From Mesostigma viride (Eukaryota; Streptophyta; Mesostigmatophyceae; Mesostigmatales; Mesostigmataceae): a stretch of 20,000 bases of DNA. The stretch covers positions 4,715,692 to 4,735,691 of the forward strand of contig RPFO01000165.1 of assembly GCA_009746045.1 (NCBI GenBank). Direction: 5' to 3'. The notes under the pieces are model-generated. The model searched no databases and was not told where the DNA came from. It was given only the letters and a program-made list of their open reading frames with translations. Position 1 is the stretch's first letter. Each line of letters starts with the position of its first letter. Positions 1-9,400 of the stretch are shown here, piece by piece. The translations under genes were made by a program, and so were the position numbers.

Positions 1-420
1 TGGGTCATCGGAAGTATTGGCAGTAAGGCATGTCCGTGGGCATTGATAAAGGCATTGATCAAGGCATTACTCTCAAGGCATTTCCTTGGGGACCCCTAAT
101 CAAGGCATCAATCAAGCCTTGGGCCTTTTAAAGGCATTAATCAGGGCATGTGTGGATTTGGAACGGGGACCCCAGGAGGCGTGGCTTTCTCTGGTTTTCC
201 TACAGCATGTACTCAATTGAAAATTACTCTCCCTTGGGCTCGGCTGCCGGCAGTATGCAATAGAAATCAAGTAATCTTTTTTAAGAACTAGCACGCAGCT
301 GTGCTCTCGCAACATAGAGGATTGAAACCACAGGCCCGCCTGAAACGACCCTGGCACCAAGGCAACAGTTTGTTTCAAGAAAGCATGTGTCATCTGCCTT
401 GACTTTGGCCATCAATACTT

Positions 421-495
421 GGCGCTGTTGGCGGTAAACCGGTCTCCTATCGTGCGTTCTTTTCCATGCTGTACCGGTTTACCGCCAATAGCGTC
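421..495. repeat. Long inverted repeat (hairpin) in upstream intron
   Basis: Arms 428-443 and 473-488 are perfect 16-bp reverse complements (TTGGCGGTAAACCGGT and ACCGGTTTACCGCCAA) around a 29-nt loop. The arms extend outward to 421 and 495 with only two G-T mismatches, which would be wobble pairs in + strand RNA, giving a stem of about 23 bp. The 10-mer AATACTTGGC also occurs on both sides, near 414 and 518. It may be a small foldback element or MITE remnant, or a structured intronic RNA; no transposon ends were recognised. Confidence 0.75.
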
Positions 496-894
496 ACTTG
501 GCCACCAATACTTGGCATGGTTATTGATTATGGGGACAGGAGGATCCTGGTGAAGCCAAGCAACCTTTTTGTCGGGTCTGTGAGCTTGCACAGTGTCGCA
601 TGTGGCTTAGATGAGTTAGAGTGGGTGGTTATAAGAACATGGCGCTGCTGTCAGCCCCTCCAGTGTTCTTCACTCACCTGTCTGTCTCGTTTCTGACGAC
701 CTCCCCCCATGCCCCCACTTCCAGAATTTTGTGTCCCTTGCTTCAGGCGCCCCCCCCACCCACCCCTCCCCCCCCGAATAAATAATGCGCCCCCAATCTC
801 CTTTCTTTTTCAGCCACCCTGCACTCATTTTTGCCGCTTTCTCACTGACCCAGTGACGGGTCTCCCTGCACTCCCCTTGTCCCACCACCCCCGG

Positions 895-3025
895 TGCCCC
901 CCTCTCTCTTGTGTCGCTGCGCACCTCTCCACCATCACGCGGTGTCCCCCTCTCTCTTGTGTCGCTGCGCACCTCTCCACCATCACGTGGTGTCCCCCTC
1001 TCTCTTGTGTCGCTGCGCACCTCTCCACCATCACGCGGTGTCCCCCTCTCTCTTGTGTCGCTGCGCACCTCTCCACCATCACGCGGTGTCCCCCTCTCTC
1101 TTGTGTCGCTGCGCACCTCTCCACCATCACGTGGTGTCCCCCTCTCTCTTGTGTCGCTGCGCACCTCTCCACCATCACGCGGTGTCCCCCTCTCTCTTGT
1201 GTCGCTGCGCACCTCTCCACCATCACGCGGTGTCCCCCTCTCTCTTGTGTCGCTGCGCACCTCTCCACCATCACGCGGTGTCCCCCTCTCTCTTGTGTCG
1301 CTGCGCACCTCTCCACCATCACGCGGTGTCCCCCTCTCTCTTGTGTCGCTGCGCACCTCTCGTGTTCACTGGTCATCATGCCATGCACTGGTCATCATGC
1401 CATGCCGTGTTCACCACCATCACGTGGTGCCCCCCTCTCTCTTGTGTCGCTGCGCACCTCTCGTGTTCACTGGTCATCATGCCATGCACTGGTCATCATG
1501 CCATGCCGTGTTCTCCACCATCACGTGGTGTCCCCCTCTCTCTTGTGTCGCTGCGCACCTCTCCACCATCACGTGGTGTCCCCCTCTCTCTTGTGTCGCT
1601 GCGCACCTCTCCACCATCACGCGGTGTCCCCCTCTCTCTTGTGTCGCTGCGCACCTCTCCACCATCACGCGGTGTCCCCCTCTCTCTTGTGTCGCTGCGC
1701 ACCTCTCCACCATCACGTGGTGTCCCCCTCTCTCTTGTGTCGCTGCGCACCTCTCCACCATCACGCGGTGTCCCCCTCTCTCTTGTGTCGCTGCGCACCT
1801 CTCCACCATCACGCGGTGTCCCCCTCTCTCTTGTGTCGCTGCGCACCTCTCGTGTTCACTGGTCATCATGCCATGCACTGGTCATCATGCCATGCCGTGT
1901 TCACCACCATCACGTGGTGCCCCCCTCTCTCTTGTGTCGCTGCGCACCTCTCGTGTTCACTGGTCATCATGCCATGCACTGGTCATCATGCCATGCCGTG
2001 TTCTCCACCATCACGCGGTGTCCCCCTCTCTCTTGTGTCGCTGCGCACCTCTCCACCATCACGCGGTGTCCCCCTCTCTCTTGTGTCGCTGCGCACCTCT
2101 CCACCATCACGTGGTGTCCCCCTCTCTCTTGTGTCGCTGCGCACCTCTCGTGTTCACTGGTCATCATGCCATGCACTGGTCATCATGCCATGCCGTGTTC
2201 ACCACCATCACGCGGTGTCCCCCTCTCTCTTGTGTCGCTGCGCACCTCTCGTGTTCACTGGTCATCATGCCATGCACTGGTCATCATGCCATGCCGTGTT
2301 CACCACCATCACGTGGTGTCCCCCTCTCTCTTGTGTCGCTGCGCACCTCTCGTGTTCACTGGTCATCATGCCATGCACTGGTCATCATGCCATGCCGTGT
2401 TCACCACCATCACGTGGTGTCCCCCTCTCTCTTGTGTCGCTGCGCACCTCTCGTGTTCACTGGTCATCATGCCATGCACTGGTCATCATGCCATGCCGTG
2501 TTCTCCACCATCACGTGGTGTCCCCCTCTCTCTTGTGTCGCTGCGCACCTCTCGTGTTCACTGGTCATCATGCCATGCACTGGTCATCATGCCATGCCGT
2601 GTTCTCCACCATCACGTGGTGTCCCCCTCTCTCTTGTGTCGCTGCGCACCTCTCGTGTTCACTGGTCATCATGCCATGCACTGGTCATCATGCCATGCCG
2701 TGTTCACCACCATCACGTGGTGTCCCCCTCTCTCTTGTGTCGCTGCGCACCTCTCGTGTTCACTGGTCATCATGCCATGCACTGGTCATCATGCCATGCC
2801 GTGTTCACCACCATCACGTGGTGTCCCCCTCTCTCTTGTGTCGCTGCGCACCTCTCGTGTTCACTGGTCATCATGCCATGCACTGGTCATCATGCCATGC
2901 CGTGTTCTCCACCATCACGCGGTGTCCCCCTCTCTCTTGTGTCGCTGCGCACCTCTCCACCATCACGTGGTGTCCCCCTCTCTCTTGTGTCGCTGCGCAC
3001 CTCTCCACCATCACTCTCCCCCCCC
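895..3025. repeat. Minisatellite array of 48-bp (A) and 53-bp (B) modules
   Basis: Module A (48 bp) holds GTGTCGCTGCGCACCTCT plus a CCACCATCACG(C/T)GGTG segment. I count 31 copies of its core, first at 911 and last at 2987. Module B (53 bp) is inserted after 12 of them and starts with TCGTGTTCACTGGTCATC; it contains an internal tandem 19-mer (ACTGGTCATCATGCCATGC twice). A alone gives a period of 48; A+B gives exactly 101. The left part is mostly A, and 2131-2939 is almost regular A+B. Copies are near identical, the main variant being CACGCG versus CACGTG. All three + frames stay open through the array, so long ORFs here are artefacts of the repeat. Confidence 0.97.
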
Positions 3026-3175
3026 TCTCTCTTGTGTTGGTGCTCGCCTCTCCACCACCACCCGGTGCCCCCCTCTCTTGTGTTGCTGCGCACCTCTCCA
3101 CCACCACGCGGTGCCCCGCTCTTGCTGGTCACGCCTCTCAACCCCCCGGTGCCCAGCTCTTGCTGCTGCACGGGC
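3026..3175. repeat. Decayed tail of the module array
   Basis: Diverged, shortened copies of module A follow the regular array: CCCCCTCTCTCTTGTGTTGG, CTCTCTTGTGTTGCTGCGCA and later fragments with CTCTTGCTGGTCACGCCTCT. Divergence rises away from the array core, as expected where an array edge escapes homogenisation. Confidence 0.7.
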
Positions 3176-3184
3176 ACACGCCTC

Positions 3185-3350
3185 TCTTTGGACCAATCGA
3201 TCCACCCATCCATCCCTCCATCCACCCATCCACCCGCCCGCCCGCCCGCCCACCCAGCTACCCACCCACCCACCCATCCATCCATTTATCCCCATTCGTC
3301 CACATCTCTCTCTCACACACGCACAAGCACACGTACACACTCTCGCGCGT
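3185..3350. repeat. Low-complexity CCATCCA / CCCGCC / CACA tract before exon 1
   Basis: CCATCCATCC and CCACCCATCC repeats run into CCCGCCCGCCCG, more CCACCCA, then CTCTCTCTCACACACG and CACGTACACACTCTCGCG. This lies just upstream of the exon 1 acceptor and could serve as an extended pyrimidine-rich tract. Confidence 0.75.
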
Positions 3351-3366
3351 GCGCTCACCGCCACAG

Positions 3367-3479
3367 TACGACTTCAGCGGCCGCTACGACTTGGTCACGT
3401 TTGTGAGGGAGGCCCACCAGGCAGGCCTGCTGGTGAACCTGAGGATCGGACCCTATGTGTGCGCCGAGTGGAAGCTTGG
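3367..3479 (+). CDS. Exon 1 (visible) of GH35 beta-galactosidase
   Basis: Acceptor CCACAG|TAC and donor GG|GTGAGT. It starts in phase 0 and ends with two bases of a Gly codon. It encodes [12 protein letters not shown], then the barrel strand motif [13 protein letters not shown], near invariant in plant BGALs. The family has about 60-80 more residues before this point plus a signal peptide, so earlier exons must lie upstream of the window. Confidence 0.95.
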
Positions 3480-6400
3480 GTGAGTGGATTGTTGCTGTAC
3501 CAGCGACCTTGGGGTTGCAAAAACCTTGGTGCAACGACGTGCTGCTCTTGAGCAAAGGTAGTAGATCTTCTGTCATATTTGTACCTCAGTCCTGATGATT
3601 AAGCCCCCCCCATGGTTGCGACTGTTGGATTAGCCGGCTGTAACGCCAACCGTAACAAAGTAATACTAGCAGCATAACTAAGTGTGCTAGTAACACGAAT
3701 AAGGAATCACGAGTCTTGGCAGTAGTGGGAACCAAGACAGCTGTGTGGGTCGTGTTTGATACCATAGTACCGACGTCTTGCTCTCAATATGAGCCTCCCC
3801 TGCTGATGTCTCACTGCTGATGTCACATTGCTGATGTCACGTCGCTGACATCATGATACCATCGCGTGTCGCCGGTGCCGTCACGCCACAGGGGCTTCCC
3901 AACATGGCTCCGCGAGATGAAGGGAATCGAGTTCCGCACGAACAACGCCGTGTTCATGGTGCGTGGGAGTGGGGTATAGGGCCACATGGCGGACTGTGCT
4001 ATCAGTTAAGCTTATGGGTACAGTGGAAGAAGTCCTGAACGCACAACCCTGTACACAAGTGTTCACGGTATGTGGGATGAGGTTACAGGGCCATGGGTAA
4101 TCGATGTACTGTAGCGGATATGTACTGTAGCGGATATGTACTGGAGCGGATGTGTACTGTAGCGGATATGTACTGTAGCGGATATGTACTGGAGCGGATA
4201 TGTACTGTAGCGGATATGTACTGTAGCGGATATGTACTGTAGCGGATATGTGCTGTAGCGGATATGTGCTGTAGCGGATATGTACTAAAGCGGATATGTA
4301 CTGTAGCGGATATGTACTGTAGCGGATATGTACTATAGCGGATGGCGGATGAATGAAGTGGAAGGGTCCAGTTTGGCTTATGGGTAGAGTGGAAGGGGGT
4401 CAAGTCCCGCACACACAACGCTGCGTTGACATTCCACATCATTGGGGGGTGTACGGTGTTGGTTCTTGTAGCTGGCTCGCACATGGCGGACCATGGCTGC
4501 CTGGGCTCGTAATTGCTTGTCGCTGAGCCAGTATGACCTTGATCTACCAATACTGGGCTGCCTGGGTTTTTATGTGCTTGTGGCTGGACCAGTGTCGTGG
4601 CTGTGGGCAAGGCATTTGGTGACCAGTGTCGTGGCTGTCGGCGAGGCATTTGGTGACCAGTGTCGTGGCTGTCGGCGAGGCATTTGGTGACCAGTGTCAT
4701 GGCTGTCGGCGATGCATTTGGTGACCAGTGTCGTGGCTGTCGGCGAGGCATTTGGTGACCAGTGTCGTGGCTGTCGGCGAGGCATTTGGTGACCAGTGTC
4801 GTGGCTGTCGGCGAGGCATTTGGTGACCAGTGTCGTGGCTGTCGGCGAGGCATTTGGTGACCAGTGTCGTGGCTGTCGGCGAGGTATTTGGTGACCGGAC
4901 CGGAGCACGTGCGGTCCCCCGCTGTTCTGGTGCGCCGCATCGCCCGTTGTCCTTTTGCAAGGGCGGTGCGCCCAATCCAACCCAGCTCATTCCAAACCAG
5001 GTGATTCCAACCCAGCTCAACCCAGCCTACCCCAACCCAACCGGATCCCCCAGGCCAACCCACGCACACAGCCTGGAATTGGTGGACGCGCCCTAACTGT
5101 CCTACACTTGACCCAACAACTCCGTGAGTGTACCTGTCCCCATCCCCCCCAAACCTGTCCCAACTCAGCACTCCGCTCAGTTAACCCCCAACTCAGCTCA
5201 GTGAACCCCCAACTCAGCTCCGTTTACCCCCAAGTCAGCTCCGTTTTCCTGTCCCCACCCCACCCGAACTGGACCCAACCCAATGCCACGAGTACACCCA
5301 TCCGTACCCTGACCCGCACGGTATGCTTGCAGGCGGAGATGCAGCGCTTCATGAAGTACATCGTCGACCTGATGACAAAGGAGCGGCTGTGGTACCCCCA
5401 GGGGGGGCCCATCATCATGGCGCAGGTGGGAAGCTAGTTTTGTTCCCTCACGAACAAATAGCTTTGTTCCTTCACCAACAATTTCTTTTTCCCTCACAAG
5501 CAAGGGCATGTTTCCTCCATCTTTAGCTTGATTGCGGATTTGGCATGCCCGTCTCCTAGGTGGGTTCAGTTACCTCTAGTCGGGCAGTAGGCCTGCTGAA
5601 AGCCCGGGGGTTGTTTCAAGGAACTCCCACCCACTCTCTCGCTTGTTCAGTGTCGACACTGCGATGCATGCCATGGATAGCTCTTCGTGAATGATGGAAA
5701 ACTTGGCTGGTAAAATCAGCCAGCCACCACAACTTATACCTAGATTTTACGCATGTGCGCGCTCTTGTCTACCCTCCTTTCTAACCCCTTGCTGTCCACA
5801 CGCCTGCCCCTACCCGCCTTGTCCCATATCTCCTTCCTGCCCCTCCTCGCTATCTCCTCCGCTTCTTCCCTAAACCTGCTCTAACCCTGCCTAACGCCTC
5901 CCCTTTCTACCCACGTTCTTACCCCCCTTCTCCCCCCCCCCCCCCCCCCTTCTCCTACCCGCTCCTCCTTACTACTGAACTCTTGACTAGCCACTCGGGC
6001 TGGAGCCTGCTCCCTGACTCCAGCTTGGACCGATACACTGGTTATTTTTACGGCGGATGGCACCTCATGGCCCGTTGCCCCCCCTTGCCAGGTGGAGAAT
6101 GAGTACGGTAACTTTGAGCTGTTCTACGCAGGCCCCGGGCGGCGCTACGTGGAGTGGTTCAGCACGCTGCCCGCGCTGCTGGGTCCGCACGACATTGTGT
6201 GGATAACCTGCCGGCAGGACGACGCGCCCGATGTGCTGGTGAGTGAGGGAGCTTTGAAGGCCTCGTTACTGGGCTGCTGTGATGCTTGAGAACGTCAGGG
6301 TAGTCACGCACCGCCAGGACGACGCGCCCGATGTGCTGGTGGGTGAAGGAGCTTTGAAGGCCTCGTTACTGGGCTGCTGTGATGCTTGAGAACGTCAGGG

Positions 6401-9400
6401 TAGTCACGCACCGCCAGGACGACGCACCCGATGTGCTGGTGGGTGAGGGAGCTTTGAAGGCCCCGTTACTGGGCTGCTGTGATGCTTGAGAACGTCAGGG
6501 TAGTCCCGCACCGCCAGGACGACGCGCCCGATGTGCTGGTGGGTGAGGGAGCTTTGAAGGCCCCGTTACTGGGCTGCTGTGATGCTTGAGAACGTCAGGG
6601 TAGTCACGCACCGCCAGGACGACGCGCCCGATGTGCTGGTGGGTGAGGGAGCTTTGAAGGCCCCGTTACTGGGCTGCTGTGATGCTTGAGAACGTCAGGG
6701 TAGTCACGCACCGCCAGGACGACGCGCCCGATGTGCTGGTGGGTGAAGGAGCTTTGAAGGCCTCGTTACTGGGCTGCTGTGATGCTTGAGAACGTCAGGG
6801 TAGTCACGCACCGCCAGGACGACGCGCCCGATGTGCTGGTGGGTGAGGGAGCTTTGAAGGCCCCGTTACTGGGCTGCTGTGATGCTTGAGAACGTCAGGG
6901 TAGTCCCGCACCGCCACGACGACGCGCCTGATGTGCTGATGGTTGAAGATACTCGAGTATAGTTTGTGGAGTGATGCAGTTCAAACAGATTTCACGATTG
7001 CGTAGCTTCAGTCATCACTGCTAAAGTCGTTCTGTGTAAGTAGTAATGTTATTGTGGTTAAAGGATGTTAGTTAATCACGGTGCCGCCAGGGTGGTGTGT
7101 GTGCTGGCACGTGGCAGGTGATGTTGCGGAGCAGCTCCAGTAATTGCTAGAATTACTGTTTATTGGGTGTTGTGAAGTATTATTAGCTTTGGTGAAGTAT
7201 TATGTACTGTTGTAATTGCTGTTTGTTTACTACTGTAAAGTAATAACTACCGTTGAAAAGTTGTAAAAAGTTGACCATAATTTACTAGCGTATCACGCCC
7301 TGTGGGCAGCATCCACATTTCTCGGTCCAGCCAGGCCGCTGATTTTGTGGGCTGACTATTTGCATGCCTGAGCAAAGGTACTAGCATCTTCTTCTTTAAT
7401 CGATTCGCCTCTTGTTCGCATGGATTCGCGCATGGATGCACACGTGGATGGCTGTTCATGCGTAGCCCTGGCTACTTTTTCTTTCACCATGCTGGCACTC
7501 GTCACCGCAGATCAACGGCTGCAACGACTTCTACTGCAGTGACTTCCTGCCTGGCAGCGCGGCCCACCCCATGCTGTGGACGGAGAACTGGATGGGCTGG
7601 TGAGACGAGGGGGGTGCTGTCTGACCCATAGGCCCTGTGCTATTCAGTGTGCTGACATGAATGCTGTGGACGGAGAATAGAATGTGCTGGCAACTTCGGG
7701 GAGTACAAGACCATGACACCGCTTGGGGTACTGGCACCAATGCTTTTCGACAAGACTGGTGCTTTTTGACAAGACCCTAACACTGGCGCTGGTGCTTTTT
7801 GACAAGATCCTAACACCGCTTGGGGTACTGGCACTGGCGGTTTCCGACAAGACCCCAACACTGGCACTGGTGCTTTTCGACCGAGGACGGGATGTGCAGG
7901 TGTGTGGGTTGCCATGTGGGTGTCATCGCATCGCCTTCGTGCTTCGCAGGGTTCGACACATCATATTCAAGCTGTGTTGAGTGGTTGCCCTGTTGCTCTA
8001 CCTACGGCCCATCCCGACGCTAGCTTGTTGCCTGCTTAGGGAGTTAGGGGGATGCCATTGGTGTTCTGGAAGAAAGAGTGGCCGGGCCTGTGGGATGCCC
8101 TCCTGGTTGTGTTGCATTTCTCCCTGTGTGCAGCATATGGCCCCTGCGCTGCCCGTGTTCTTTCGCCCCTCATTCTACTAGAGTCCATGACAAAGCCCTT
8201 TTGCGGCAGTTTAAGAGGAAATGGTGCATAAGCTATTTAAATGTTGCACAGCCTATTTTAATGGTGCACAGGTTTAAGTGGTGCACATCCTCTATAAAAG
8301 GCTCTGTTAGGCTATGTTCGCAAACTCTCTTGTGTGGGTTCTCAGGAGTGCGCTGGGGCCATGTGTGCTCGTCATAGTCAGCCTTGATTGAGGCCCGTGC
8401 GGTTGTCGGAGTCCGACACCATCCCTGTGGTTTCATATTTTCTGTGCAGCTATACATGAGGTCCTGCGCTTGCCCACACATGCGTTCCGTACATAGGGAA
8501 AGTCTTATACATAGCGATAGCACACGACACCACAGGGCAGACTGACAGAGCATGGCATTTCACAGGATACACGCAAGGTCTCACGCTGGTGCAAGGTCTC
8601 ACGCTGGTGCAAGATGGTCTCACACGCTCACAAAGGTGCGTCAAACCTGCCTCAGTGTGGGATGGTGCAGGTTGCGATTTCGATTTGCAGCTAACGAGGA
8701 TGGAGCTTCAATTGCCTTGTTGTCTGATTCCCTCACTGGGGGCAGAGGGTTTGGGTTGAAGCGTGAGCAGACAGAGGTTAGGGTTTAGGGCGCACTCACA
8801 GCTGCGTTTGCCCTTCTCTGTAGTAAACACTTGTGGATCTTTCTGTTTAAGAACGTTGCGTGCATGGGCGCAGGTTCCAGCTCAGGGGCCAGTGATATAG
8901 GGCTTAGGCTTTAGCTGTTAGGGGTTTTTTCTAATACTTCATTTTTCCTGCTTCTATTTTTCCAGGTTCCAGCGCTGGGGCCAGGGTTACCCGCGCCGGC
9001 CGGTTCACGATGTGGCCTACGCGGTGGCGGCGTTTATCGCACGTGGGGGCAGCTACAACAACTATTACATGGTGAGGGGGGCGCTGGTGCTGTGGATGTG
9101 AGGGGGGAGCCACAACAAGAAAGTAACAAGAGGGAGAGTCCCAGGGACCAAGGCAAAGCCATGCGTCGTGAATATTGCGGATGCAGGTGTGTTCATGGCC
9201 TTTAATGAGGCTGGATATGAATGATCACTCTCAGCACTCTTAGCTGAAAATGCTTCATGTCTATATAGTTTATGTTTGGTATCACGACTTGCAACTTACA
9301 AACTTTTGTTTACTTTTTTTTTTCTTGTCTGTGAACGCCGTCTGAAATTTTGTTGCAAACTTGCCGCACGGTTTGCCGGACGCCAGTACCACGGAGGGAC

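Larger units (their letters stand above)
1..3366 (+). other. Upstream intron (or intron plus upstream DNA) of the beta-galactosidase gene
   Basis: No exon is recognisable here. Exon 1 starts in the middle of the GH35 barrel, and the preceding family segment (the region of the FWNxHEP motif) was not found in any + frame, so this stretch is most likely the 3' part of an intron. It ends with a pyrimidine-rich tract and CACAG|TAC. Contents: short GGCATTGA/AAGGCATT repeats at about 30-150, a long inverted repeat at 421-495, a C-rich patch at about 745-775, the 48/101-bp module array, a decayed array tail, CCATCCA and CCCGCC low-complexity sequence, and a CA-rich stretch. Confidence 0.7.
3959..5332 (+). 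other. Intron 2, repeat-rich
   Basis: GTGCGT...TTGCAG, phase 0. It holds two relic copies of the exon 2 end (4026-4091 and about 4391-4430), a 16-bp minisatellite, a 34-bp minisatellite, and AACCCAGCTC / CAACTCAGCTC motif clusters. Reading frames here are produced by the repeats and match no known protein. Confidence 0.85.
7600..8965 (+). other. Intron 5
   Basis: GTGAGA...TTCCAG, phase 2. It contains a relic of the exon 5 end (7661-7690), a degenerate repeat block at 7717-7882, short repeats around GGTGCACA (8222-8287) and GGTCTCACGCTGGTGCAA (about 8577-8612), and an acceptor look-alike at 8871-8892. No further exon seen. Confidence 0.85.

Noticed and set aside
112-393. 93-aa minus-strand ORF at the window start
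   Set aside because: No domain, repeat-derived start region, no supporting context.
421-495. Transcription terminator or bacterial operator
   Set aside because: The window is clearly eukaryotic and intronic; there is no U-run after the stem.
709-3483. Very long + strand ORFs (831-924 aa) and overlapping minus-strand ORFs as protein genes
   Set aside because: They are the translation of one tandem repeat in several frames; no frame is favoured, there is no non-repeat domain, and one only joins real coding sequence at exon 1 by chance of phase.
4587-4892. CRISPR array
   Set aside because: 34-bp units abut directly without unique spacers and sit in a eukaryotic intron; the same holds for the 32-bp array at 15039-15250.
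4083-5171. 362-aa minus-strand ORF
   Set aside because: Its sequence is the 16-bp and 34-bp minisatellites read in reverse; it overlaps the intron of a well-supported gene and has no recognisable domain.
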